A stretch of 11,886 bases of DNA from JAJFKJ01 sp964443025 (GTDB lineage Bacteria > Pseudomonadota > Gammaproteobacteria > JABCZS01): positions 1 to 11,886 of the forward strand of contig CAYUEL010000066.1 in the NCBI GenBank assembly GCA_964443025.1, read 5' to 3'. The notes beneath the pieces were generated by a model. The model was not told the origin of the DNA and made no database searches. It was given only the letters and a program-made list of their open reading frames with translations. Position numbers and translations under genes: made by a program. Below are positions 1 to 7,737 of this stretch, in pieces. Each line of letters starts with the position of its first letter. Positions within the stretch are counted from its first letter, which is position 1.

Positions 1-2030
1 GTCGCTGGTTCAGTCCTAAAAAATCACTGCATCAAAAGCTGCCGCATTTTAAAGAAGAATTGCCCTTTGGTTTTAATTTTAGTGAACAGTGTTTAGTGTC
101 ATCGCCGCGCTCTTGCAATGAGGCAGGAGTTTGGTATTTCGATGAGATGCCGCATCGTCTCATTTCCGTTGAATATTTATTTGATATTCCTAAACGTGGG
201 CATATCAGCGCGGAGTGGGAACATTCGCAGGGTCAGCATTACACGTTTTTAGATAAATTGCCCGAAGGTAGTGTCTGGGTCATGAATATTGTTTTGCAAG
301 AGTGTGATAACACTTTAAAGCATCTTTCTCGCATTGAAAAATCCGCGATAGGTAAACGCGCTGCCACGCAGGAAGTCAAAGCCGAATGCGAAATTGCGTT
401 GCAGCTAACAAAAACGGAAGGATTATATCCCGTCGCCATGGGTGTTTATATTCGAGCAGATAATTTAGATGAGCTATCTAACCGTGAAATGCAGGTAGAA
501 GCGATGCTCAAACAACACGATTTATCTCCTAAAGAAAGTGCTTGTGAAGTAGCACCCTTAGAAGCCTATTTAAGATTTCTGCCCATGAATTACCACAGTG
601 AGTGGGATAAAGTGATGCGTCAGTCGCATTATTTAACGGGCGAGCATGTGGCGCGCCTTTTACCTTTTTACGGTTCACACAAAGGCAGTGGCAACCCCAC
701 CTCTCAATACTTTACACGCAGTGGGGAGCTTGTTTGCTTTGATAAACACAAAGATAAAACGATGAACGGACATCTGTTAGTGTTGGGTGCCACGGGTTCG
801 GGTAAATCCGCCGATGCGATTTACATGATGAAAAGCTGGTTAGCCTGTTATCGCCCGCGCCTTGTAATTATTGAAGCGGGTAAAAGTTTTAATCTTTTCA
901 TGGATGAAGCTAAAGCACTGGGGCTTACCACGTTTGACTGCGTGTTAGAGCCTAAAACCGCAAAGCCGCTGAATGTATTTCATGATGCGGTTAAAGTGTT
1001 AGAGCAGTGGGAGCGCAGGGAAAGAATGCGCCAAAATAAAAGCTCAGAAGCTTTTGAGGAAACAGAATCACCTGATGATGAAAACCGCGATTTATCTGCC
1101 GAAATGGTCAACGCCTTGAAATTAATGATAACCGGTGGCATTAAACAAGAAACGGATGCTTTTAGACGCCATCATGTGGTTATTTTACAAGATGCTATCT
1201 TAATGGCAGCCAGAAAAATCAGAGATGAAGGCGGGACACAAGTCATTACTCAAGATGTCGAGCAAGCATTGCGTTTACTTTCTAAACAATTAAAAGAACA
1301 GGGAGATGATGAAGGCGCCAAAGATGCGAAACGCTTTGCGGATAGTGTGCGACAATTCTTGCAAGAAGATTTTTCTAATAAAATTTTTAATCAACCCGGT
1401 GAGCCGCTTCCCGATGTCGATGTCATTCGCATTGATTTAGGATTACTCAAATCCGAAGATAAAGCTGCTCACATGGGGTTAGCCTTAATGGGGATTATGA
1501 ACCGTGTGATGGCACGAGCGGAAGCCACGCAATACGACAAACGCATGACGGAAGTGGTGATTGATGAGGCTCACATCGTCATGAAAAACCCGTTCACCGT
1601 TGTTAACTTCATCCAGGCGTCTAAAATGGCGCGCAAGCTTGGATTATCGCTTAACATCTTCACGCAAAATCTCCAAGACTTTCCTGGCGAAGCCCAAATG
1701 ATGATATCGATGATGGAGCACGTGAAACTGCTCAATACATCAAAAGATGAAATTAACCAAATTGCGCGATTTGTTTCACTGAGTTCTTCGCAAAAATCTC
1801 TCATTGAATCTATCAAAAAACAACCCAGATGTTATACGGAAGCCGTTTATATTTCCAAACGCCAAGAGCTTTTGTACCGCAGCGTACCACCGCGTTTAAC
1901 GCTTGCGCTGGCTATGACAGAGAAAGATGAGAAGGCCGAGCGTGCGAGGATTATGCAAACCCAGGGGTGCTCAGAGTTGGATGCGGCAAGAGTGGTGGCA
2001 AGAGGAATGAGAAATTTAAATACGATTTAA
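1..2030 (+). CDS. Conjugative transfer ATPase, PFL_4706 family (VirB4/TraC-like), 5'-truncated by window edge
   Basis: This is the cytoplasmic ATPase that energises the ICE type IV secretion system and pilus/mating apparatus. The frame is open from base 3 with no stop before the first possible start (TTG at 60), so the gene begins outside the window. About 675 residues are visible, and the family usually has about 900. Numbering from the codon at 60, the Walker A motif GATGSGKS is at residues 243-250 (bases 786-809). Walker B is VVIDEAH at about 499-505 (bases 1554-1574), with D502 and E503 as the expected Mg-binding and catalytic acids. It is followed by TQNLQDF, the usual downstream Thr-Gln motif of VirB4-like ATPases. 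An acidic, polar stretch at about 323-347 sits between the two nucleotide motifs. The family call rests on overall resemblance and on the neighbours (PFL_4710 and PFL_4711 proteins); the VirB4/TraC class itself is secure. Confidence 0.9.
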   Translation, partial: RWFSPKKSLHQKLPHFKEELPFGFNFSEQCLVSSPRSCNEAGVWYFDEMPHRLISVEYLFDIPKRGHISAEWEHSQGQHYTFLDKLPEGSVWVMNIVLQECDNTLKHLSRIEKSAIGKRAATQEVKAECEIALQLTKTEGLYPVAMGVYIRADNLDELSNREMQVEAMLKQHDLSPKESACEVAPLEAYLRFLPMNYHSEWDKVMRQSHYLTGEHVARLLPFYGSHKGSGNPTSQYFTRSGELVCFDKHKDKTMNGHLLVLGATGSGKSADAIYMMKSWLACYRPRLVIIEAGKSFNLFMDEAKALGLTTFDCVLEPKTAKPLNVFHDAVKVLEQWERRERMRQNKSSEAFEETESPDDENRDLSAEMVNALKLMITGGIKQETDAFRRHHVVILQDAILMAARKIRDEGGTQVITQDVEQALRLLSKQLKEQGDDEGAKDAKRFADSVRQFLQEDFSNKIFNQPGEPLPDVDVIRIDLGLLKSEDKAAHMGLALMGIMNRVMARAEATQYDKRMTEVVIDEAHIVMKNPFTVVNFIQASKMARKLGLSLNIFTQNLQDFPGEAQMMISMMEHVKLLNTSKDEINQIARFVSLSSSQKSLIESIKKQPRCYTEAVYISKRQELLYRSVPPRLTLALAMTEKDEKAERARIMQTQGCSELDAARVVARGMRNLNTI

Positions 2031-2056
2031 ATTATTGAATGGGTAAATATTTACAA

Positions 2057-2063
2057 AGAGGAG
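2057..2063 (+). promoter_or_regulatory. Ribosome binding site for the 2073 gene
   Basis: AGAGGAG lies 9 bases before the ATG at 2073. It is a strong Shine-Dalgarno match, which supports that start and shows that the small unrecognised gene is translated independently of the ATPase gene 42 bases upstream. Confidence 0.7.
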
Positions 2064-2072
2064 TATTAGGCA

Positions 2073-2594
2073 ATGAGTCATGATAAACAATTTTTAATGG
2101 ATAAACCTATTTTTGTGTTCGATACTGGTATGGATAGTGCCAAGATTAACGCCAGCAAGAAAAATTCTGCAAACTCCGAAAAAACATCAGAACTGAGAGT
2201 GGTTTGTGCGAGTGATATTGAACCGGATTGTCATGGGGTCAGGCTTGAACATGATTTAAAAGGCTGGAAAGGGGATTTGTTTTTTAAAAAGGGCGCGATT
2301 ATTTGCCCTCCTATAGTGCTCAAATATGGTAAGGCGCTTTACATTCTGAATGGAGAAAATGAGGGGATGTTAGAACATGTCATGTGGGATTATTCGCCAG
2401 GTTCAATCATTATTTTAACGGGTGGTAATTTGAAAAGGTTGCAAAAAGAATATGATGCGACATTCCATTTGGATTCAGATCTATATTACCAAAAAGAATA
2501 CAATCTTGTTGGTAAGTCGGCAAAAATCATCAAACCATTGCCCTGGCATCGGCCCCTTGCCATACCGTTACATTTTGATGGAACTTTTTGGTGA
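2073..2594 (+). CDS. Unrecognised 173-residue protein within the transfer cluster
   Basis: I do not recognise this protein. It has 173 residues, no signal peptide and no convincing membrane helix. A polar Lys/Ser/Asn-rich stretch (about 25-40) precedes a compact-looking region with alternating hydrophobic and glycine residues (about 75-135), including GWKGDLFF and GSIIILTGG, that could be mainly beta. The end is aromatic and proline-rich (PLPWHRPLAIP, then a terminal FW). The start at ATG 2073 has a strong ribosome binding site. It sits between the ATPase and the PFL_4710 gene, where related elements commonly carry a small PFL_4709/DUF1525 protein. This product is longer and I see no DUF1525 resemblance, so it may be a replacement or an inserted accessory gene. 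A sampled line (2161-2220) is 38 percent GC, lower than sampled lines of the ATPase. Being a real gene is likely; its function is unknown. Confidence 0.75.
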   Translation: MSHDKQFLMDKPIFVFDTGMDSAKINASKKNSANSEKTSELRVVCASDIEPDCHGVRLEHDLKGWKGDLFFKKGAIICPPIVLKYGKALYILNGENEGMLEHVMWDYSPGSIIILTGGNLKRLQKEYDATFHLDSDLYYQKEYNLVGKSAKIIKPLPWHRPLAIPLHFDGTFW

Positions 2595-2629
2595 AAATTT
2601 TCTTGGTTTAAGAGTTTAATTTAAAATTA

Positions 2630-3608
2630 ATGGCTAACATGCTTAAAAGAAAAAGCATTTTCCAAGGAGTGGTGACATTTTATTTTTTATTGAACACGGC
2701 ATACGCTCAAATCACCACCCTTGACATCANNNNNNNNNNCCTCCATTCCTAATTGCATCGATTATCAACCCAAAGGATTTTGTGTTTGGCAATACAATAA
2801 TCCGATGCCAGAAATTATGACCACACCCTATGTCAGTCATTATCTGCCCGATGCAGTGGTATCAGTGTTTGCACATACAGACAATAACCCTTGGGTTGAA
2901 GCAAATGAGAGTTACGATAAAGCCGCATTTTTATCGGGCGATAGCGCAACACAGCTGTTAACGGGTTATCCCATGGCTCAAGGGCAATTACAAGCCAAAC
3001 ATTTAAGTTATAACAAATTGACATTACGTGAGGTCGATGTGATAGGAAATCCTGTATTAGTGAGCGACACGTTTTTAGATTTATTCCCTTTTTTATTGCA
3101 AAGCCAAGCAAAACCCATGATGCCGTATTATTTATCGATGGCTGATAATATTTTGTGGCGATCGGCGGAATTGGATATAGATAAATTGGTGTCAGGGTTT
3201 TTACCTGAAAATGAAATCACGAATGCTTGGCCTTTGTATACCTGGGGTGGGTTATATCCACGAACCGGTTACAGCTCTCAATCGAATATTGCCAAGGCAT
3301 CGTTTAAAGTGGCGTTGCGTGGATTAAGTATTGCCACGAGTAATAATGCGCATTTGCATCAAAATTTTGATAAAAATACCTGTGGTACTTATTGCCAAGG
3401 TGCGGGTGAAGCCAAACCCAATTCTGACAAAACCCTATGGCAGCGTGTTTATCCTAATCCTGAAACGAGCTGTCAAACGTTACCCGATGCAGAGAACCCA
3501 GAGTGGACACAAGGTGAATTGAATGAGGGATTTGTATGGGTGGCTTGGCGTTATTACGAAGGATGTGTAGAAGGTCAAGGAAAGGTGATAGAGGTTGTGA
3601 AATGGTAA
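2630..3608 (+). CDS. TraU-like integrating conjugative element protein, PFL_4710 family (interrupted by assembly gap)
   Basis: Likely a periplasmic component of the mating apparatus, related to F-type TraU. The real start is ATG 2630 or in-frame ATG 2639, in a different frame from the body. It encodes MANMLKRKSIFQ, then a hydrophobic core ending in AYA-Q, a textbook signal peptide with cleavage after about residue 26. Ten Ns (2730-2739) separate it from the body. Body codons begin at positions divisible by 3 while signal-peptide codons do not, so the true gap must be a multiple of 3 bases (for example 9 or 12, not 10) or hide a frameshift. After the gap come NCIDYQPKGFCVW, VSHYLPDAVVS and NNPWVE, which match the family N-terminus. 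Cysteines in CGTYC, near ETSC and in YEGC suit a disulfide-bonded periplasmic protein. Total length is about 325 residues, normal for the family. No clear ribosome binding site precedes either ATG. The stop overlaps the next start by 7 bases, so the two are probably translationally coupled. Confidence 0.85.
2730..2739. other. Assembly gap (10 N)
   Basis: Ten Ns fall inside the PFL_4710-family gene, just after the signal-peptide cleavage region. The size looks arbitrary: the reading frames on the two sides are only compatible if the true missing length is a multiple of three. A start called at TTG 2721 in the downstream frame is an artefact of this gap. Confidence 0.99.
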
Positions 3609-4978
3609 AACAGTGTTTTATTTTTCTGGTTTTAATAAATGTCTTTTTAATTACCCAAGCAGAAGAAACCTCTTGGCCTGAATTACCTACAACCCTCACC
3701 GATATTTTTCCCAGTGGTGATAACTCACCTTTTTATTACCGCATGGGTGGCGGTCAATCATCGGCCCGTGCTAGTACCCGTTACGATTATTATCCGCTGG
3801 GAGTGGATGGTAATTCAGGGTTAGGGTATTCTTGTGGAGCGTTCGACCCGCAACTCGCCATTGATAACACGTTAAGCGATTGGGAAAATGCGTTCTCGAA
3901 CATTCCTGAATCCGTATTAAATTCAGCCACGGCTCATATGATGAGCTTGCCTTCCTATTTAATGGCGCGCGCAAATCCCGATATGTACAACATGGTGAAT
4001 AATAATTTGTGGGGTGCGCAAGACCAATTAAAAATCTCAACGCAATCGTGTGAAGCGCTTGAATCACAAATCGCGCGAGGTGAAGACCCTTACAAAGATT
4101 GGCAAATGGTGAGCACGAGTTCTGATTGGAAAAACTTCATGCAAAAGGGTGGTGATATCAATGAAGCCAAACAAACGATTGATAAAGCCGAGGGTAAAAA
4201 TGGATTACCCTGGGTGAATGGCGATTATGCGGGTGGTGAAGGTCAGCCGCCTATTCACGTGATTCACGATACAACGCTCGCCGGTTACAATGTACTTTTA
4301 AAGCGAGAATTGGATGATACATCAACACCTTCACAAACACCCGAGAATGCCCATTTAACCGCTTATTTTTCATCCCCCGAAGAGCCCACCGATTGGGTGG
4401 TGAATGTGGTGGGCGATGTGAATGTCACCACTTACAGCGAAGGTGAAAAATATTCAAAGCTTGGAGTAGGGTTGCCACCCGCCATTGAACATTACACAGC
4501 TCAAATACAAGAAACATTGCAAGGATTGGTGGATGGCAGCATCCCTACCACGTCTGAAAATTTATCAAAAGTCTCAGCACCTGGCATGATGATGAACACC
4601 ATGGTATTGACCAGCATTCGAGAATTGCCTGAATCACAACAAACGATGGTGATTCAAAAACTCGCACAAGAATCAGCCACCCTTTATGTCCTTGAACAAA
4701 CGTTATTAGCACGGCGATTACTCAACGCAGGAATGCAAGTACCCGAGATACGACAAGTACCACCCGCCGTGCGAGAAATTGAGCGCGCCAAAGAAGAATT
4801 GCAACGTGAAATGGATGAAGTGATTTACAACATGGAAATTCGACGCAACATGATGGGCGATACGCTTTTCACATTACTAGAAGACAGGGCCATGCGCTTG
4901 GAACGCTACAATGACCCACGCTTTAGCGATAGCCAACGTCCGCTGATGGAGAATGGAGCGGTCTGGATAAATGAATAA
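3602..4978 (+). CDS. Integrating conjugative element protein, PFL_4711 family
   Basis: A secreted/periplasmic protein of the GI-type conjugation system; its exact role is not established. The start is ATG 3602, overlapping the previous stop (ATGGTAA), with AGAGG at 3590-3594 seven bases upstream. An open frame reaches further up to 3536, but starting there would bury the signal peptide. Translation from 3602 gives 458 residues beginning MVKQC, a hydrophobic core and cleavage near TQA-EE (about residue 20). Family-like features are YYRMGGG near residue 44, GVDGNSGLGYSCGAFDP near 70-85, and ATAHMMSLPSYLMARANPDMY in the next 50 residues. The C-terminal third (about 350-430) is helical and charged, probably a coiled coil (REIERAKEELQREMDEV). 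It normally follows the PFL_4710 gene and precedes a TraG-like gene. Here the TraG-like gene is displaced by about 2.7 kb of cargo. Confidence 0.88.
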   Translation: MVKQCFIFLVLINVFLITQAEETSWPELPTTLTDIFPSGDNSPFYYRMGGGQSSARASTRYDYYPLGVDGNSGLGYSCGAFDPQLAIDNTLSDWENAFSNIPESVLNSATAHMMSLPSYLMARANPDMYNMVNNNLWGAQDQLKISTQSCEALESQIARGEDPYKDWQMVSTSSDWKNFMQKGGDINEAKQTIDKAEGKNGLPWVNGDYAGGEGQPPIHVIHDTTLAGYNVLLKRELDDTSTPSQTPENAHLTAYFSSPEEPTDWVVNVVGDVNVTTYSEGEKYSKLGVGLPPAIEHYTAQIQETLQGLVDGSIPTTSENLSKVSAPGMMMNTMVLTSIRELPESQQTMVIQKLAQESATLYVLEQTLLARRLLNAGMQVPEIRQVPPAVREIERAKEELQREMDEVIYNMEIRRNMMGDTLFTLLEDRAMRLERYNDPRFSDSQRPLMENGAVWINE

Positions 4979-5047
4979 ATGTTAAACCAGCAAATCAAAT
5001 TTAATTATCATCAGAATTAGAAAAAATATAAATTGATTGAAATTTGT

Positions 5048-5077
5048 TTGACTATCATGAATCAAATAATCTACTAT
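5048..5077 (+). promoter_or_regulatory. Candidate sigma-70 promoter upstream of the OTU/HExxH gene
   Basis: TTGACT (5048-5053, 5 of 6 to consensus) is followed after 18 bases by TACTAT (5072-5077, 4 of 6), in a 135-base AT-rich spacer between the PFL_4711 gene and the ATG at 5114. Transcription would start about 30 bases before the gene. This suggests that the cargo gene can be expressed independently of the conjugation operon. Such matches occur by chance in AT-rich DNA, so this is only a candidate. Confidence 0.45.
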
Positions 5078-5113
5078 TTTGTTTAATTTCCTAATCATCC
5101 AGTGAGCTTCATT

Positions 5114-7717
5114 ATGACAGAACAGTTGCAATTAGAATTAATAGCTGCGTGTGAAAAAGGAGATTTACCTGCAGCACAAGCTGCCATTGTACGAGGGGCG
5201 CAACCCCATCTCCCCAATGCAGCAAAAAAACATCCTTTAGGCGCAGCCGTGTGGGGCATGAATCCTGAAGTCGTGCGATATTTGCTAGCGCAAAAATGGC
5301 CTGAGCCGCCCATGACTTGGGAGCAGTGTGAACAACATAATTGTCAATTATATAAGGATGTTTTTTTCGTTACAACGTGGGAAGGAGTGAAAGCGATTTT
5401 GCGTACAGAAGAATTTAACCGCATTCATTTATTCGGCAAACGCCGCAATCTTCCTGCTACTCAAAAAAATTTTGAACAGTTCCAATCCAGTATTAAAAAC
5501 CAAATATTAAAGGCTGCGGGACCGCAACCACAACCACAACCACAACCACAACCACAACCACAACCACAACCACAACCACCCGTAATACCTGCAATACCCT
5601 TAATTGAAACGTTTAAAAATGCTGTCGATGAAGAAGATTACGAAGCCGCAAGAATGTGTTTGCAACGAGGTTTGCCTTTAAATTCAATGATTGAAGTAAC
5701 GGTTCCAGCAGGAAAGGAAAAGCAGAGTCTTTTCAATTATGCTTTTAGAAAGAACAACCCTGAGTGCGATCGCATTGCAGCTTTTGTACTTTATTTTGAT
5801 CAACTCAAAGAAAAATCAGAGCTTGATTTAAATGAAATAGCTCAACTTAGAAATGATGATAAGCTAAAAGGAGCATTTAGCAGAATCCAGGATGCTTATG
5901 AACATATTGTTGAGTCTGAAGGTGCATTAAGTGCTGAAGTAACAGTGCCGAAGAGACTGCTTCATGCAACGCACGTATTAGAGAACGATGTTGCAAGGAA
6001 AAAAGAAGTCAAAAAGAGATTTAAAAGTTTTTATAACACTTTGTACGAGTTAAATGACTTCCAATTATTATTGGCGATATTGGCTCTTGAAGCCTCGACC
6101 GTAGATGATTTTGCGAATAAGAATTCTCCTGAAAATTTAATCAAACAGCTATGGGAAATGCAGTTTAAAATTTTTGCCGATCCCAACTCTAATTATGTTG
6201 ATAGGCTGCGTTATTTAGCGGGAAATTATGAGGATTCTTTAGGTCTTTCGAGGGAGCCCCATGTTTTTTTAGGTATAAAAGGTAATGCTGGATATTCAGA
6301 AGATGAACTATGCGCAACCTTAATACATGAATTTACCCATTTTTTGGCATCAAAGATTTATAAAAATCAATCTAAACCTTATTTTTCTGACGATGATAAA
6401 TCAAGAACATCACTCGGTAAAATTTGTGTAGATTTAAAAAATGCAGGAGGGGTATTTGATTTCCAAGGGCAGTATGATCCATCAAAATATCATTCCGAGC
6501 TTATTGCGCGTACTTCAGAATATTTATGGCTTATGTTTAGAGCAGAAGGCGACCACCAGAAAGCACGAGAGAAACTCAAGGTACTTTCTCCGGAATTATA
6601 TGTTTTTTACTTTGATAAATTTATGAAAGATTGTGAAAAATATTATCAAAAGCGTTTAGGTAAATATATTGAATGGCTGTTGAAGCAAGAAGTTCAGCAA
6701 AATGCAAAAATAGCCAATAATCAAGTCGTTGCTAAAAAGCTGCAACTTGAATTAGAGGGTTTAAAGAAACAAACCAGACCCGATGATAAACGTACTTCAG
6801 AAATAGAAACGCAATTAAATAGTTTGAGCTTAGATACTACTCTTAGGAAACAATTACAATTCCAGGTTAAAGAACAGCGTCAAGCGCAAGAAAAAATTCT
6901 GACAGAGAAATCAAAAACTAGCACAGTGTATGATAAAGATAAATTAAAAGATTTAGAAAAAGAACAATTAATAGCCATGGTATTGGCGAAAGAAGTCGAG
7001 AAAAAAATGCTTGAAGCGAAAGTCGAACTTTTGCGTCAATTATCCCGCTCTTTAACCGTATCGTATTTGAATCAAACTGACTCGCCATCAAAAATAGAAA
7101 ATAGTGGTGAATTGAGAAAACAAGCACAAGATTTTGGTTTTCAATGTCAAAATGTACCCGGTGATGGTAATTGCTTTTTTCATGCAGTATTAGATCAGCT
7201 GCAACGTGAGAATAAGTTACCACAAGATATTCAAACACACCATGATTTGCGTGCATTTGTGGTGAAATACATGATTGATAATATCAATAAATACAGCAGC
7301 TTTATTGAAAAAAATATCAATAAATTTATGGATGAAATGTCAACATCTGGAGAGTGGGTGGATAATGTTGTGATACAAGCCACCTCAGACGCATTAAATA
7401 TGACCACTGTTATTATTCATAGCGATGGAACTGCTCCGCATATTATTAAACAGCATAACAGCGTGAAAACGCTTTATTTAGGATATGAAGTAGGTTCACA
7501 TTATCAATCTTTAATTTTAGATCCAACTTTAGTGCCTGCTAGAAATATTCAAAACGATATTGAAACAACTACTGCAGTCAACACGGGTTCTACCCAAGTA
7601 GGCCTTCTTATTCACAGCCGGGAAATGAGTGGAAATCAAACGAGAGCGACGGGTTCATCTCACTTAAACTTGAATAAGAGCAACAATCAAACGCATTTGA
7701 AGGCGAACAAGCAATAG
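5114..7717 (+). CDS. Multidomain host-interaction protein: ankyrin-like, HExxH metallopeptidase-like and OTU cysteine protease (deubiquitinase) domains
   Basis: A large (867-residue) effector-like protein with no signal peptide. ATG 5114 is preferred to the in-frame GTG at 5102 because GTGAG lies 7 bases before it; that ribosome site is weak. Domains, numbered from 5114: ankyrin-like segment about 4-58; (Pro-Gln)9 linker about 137-156; second ankyrin-like segment about 160-220; zinc-peptidase-like region about 300-520 with HEFTH at 405-409 and possible third ligands E462 or E469; Lys/Glu/Gln-rich coiled coil about 520-647; OTU domain about 672-803. The OTU core is PGDGNCFFHAV, giving D684 and nucleophile C687, with H796 in GSHYQSL, so the catalytic triad looks complete. 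OTU enzymes cleave ubiquitin chains, a substrate bacteria lack, so a eukaryotic target is implied. A polar tail of about 60 residues follows and could carry a secretion signal (inference). Sampled lines are as low as 22-25 percent GC, below the transfer genes, which suggests separate acquisition. Peptidase activity at HEFTH is inferred from the motif alone. Confidence 0.85.
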   Translation: MTEQLQLELIAACEKGDLPAAQAAIVRGAQPHLPNAAKKHPLGAAVWGMNPEVVRYLLAQKWPEPPMTWEQCEQHNCQLYKDVFFVTTWEGVKAILRTEEFNRIHLFGKRRNLPATQKNFEQFQSSIKNQILKAAGPQPQPQPQPQPQPQPQPQPPVIPAIPLIETFKNAVDEEDYEAARMCLQRGLPLNSMIEVTVPAGKEKQSLFNYAFRKNNPECDRIAAFVLYFDQLKEKSELDLNEIAQLRNDDKLKGAFSRIQDAYEHIVESEGALSAEVTVPKRLLHATHVLENDVARKKEVKKRFKSFYNTLYELNDFQLLLAILALEASTVDDFANKNSPENLIKQLWEMQFKIFADPNSNYVDRLRYLAGNYEDSLGLSREPHVFLGIKGNAGYSEDELCATLIHEFTHFLASKIYKNQSKPYFSDDDKSRTSLGKICVDLKNAGGVFDFQGQYDPSKYHSELIARTSEYLWLMFRAEGDHQKAREKLKVLSPELYVFYFDKFMKDCEKYYQKRLGKYIEWLLKQEVQQNAKIANNQVVAKKLQLELEGLKKQTRPDDKRTSEIETQLNSLSLDTTLRKQLQFQVKEQRQAQEKILTEKSKTSTVYDKDKLKDLEKEQLIAMVLAKEVEKKMLEAKVELLRQLSRSLTVSYLNQTDSPSKIENSGELRKQAQDFGFQCQNVPGDGNCFFHAVLDQLQRENKLPQDIQTHHDLRAFVVKYMIDNINKYSSFIEKNINKFMDEMSTSGEWVDNVVIQATSDALNMTTVIIHSDGTAPHIIKQHNSVKTLYLGYEVGSHYQSLILDPTLVPARNIQNDIETTTAVNTGSTQVGLLIHSREMSGNQTRATGSSHLNLNKSNNQTHLKANKQ
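5522..5581 (+). repeat. Hexanucleotide microsatellite CCACAA encoding (Pro-Gln)9
   Basis: Eight perfect CCACAA units (5528-5575) preceded by one CCGCAA variant encode nine Pro-Gln dipeptides ending in Pro-Pro. The tract joins the N-terminal ankyrin-like segment to the rest of the OTU/HExxH protein. Six-base units keep the frame, so slippage would change linker length without breaking the gene. Confidence 0.95.
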
Positions 7718-7732
7718 CTATATTGGGCTATT
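7713..7732 (+). other. Small inverted repeat at the OTU gene stop
   Basis: AATAGC (7713-7718) and GCTATT (7727-7732) can pair across an 8-base loop, covering the stop codon of the OTU gene and lying just before the TraG-like start at 7738. There is no T-run, so it is not a standard terminator. It might modulate translation of the TraG-like gene, which has no visible ribosome binding site, or be coincidental. Confidence 0.25.
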
Positions 7733-7737
7733 AAATC

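Noticed and set aside
60..62. TTG at 60 as the start of the ATPase
   Set aside because: The frame is open back to base 3 and the visible part is too short for the family; the gene continues upstream of the window.
2721..2723. TTG at 2721 as the start of the TraU-like gene
   Set aside because: It lies in the frame downstream of the N gap and would discard the clear signal peptide encoded at 2630-2710 in the other frame.
3331..3522. 63-codon + strand frame inside the TraU-like gene, and other short frames on both strands
   Set aside because: They fully overlap confidently identified genes in another frame and show no recognisable domain or start signal.
3536..3601. Upstream start at 3536 for the PFL_4711-family gene
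   Set aside because: It would add 22 residues ahead of a well-formed signal peptide and overlap the previous gene by over 70 bases; ATG 3602 has a ribosome binding site.
6918..7256. 112-codon minus-strand open frame inside the OTU gene
   Set aside because: It is a shadow of the coiled-coil and OTU coding region, which has recognisable motifs on the + strand; no ribosome site or family resemblance.
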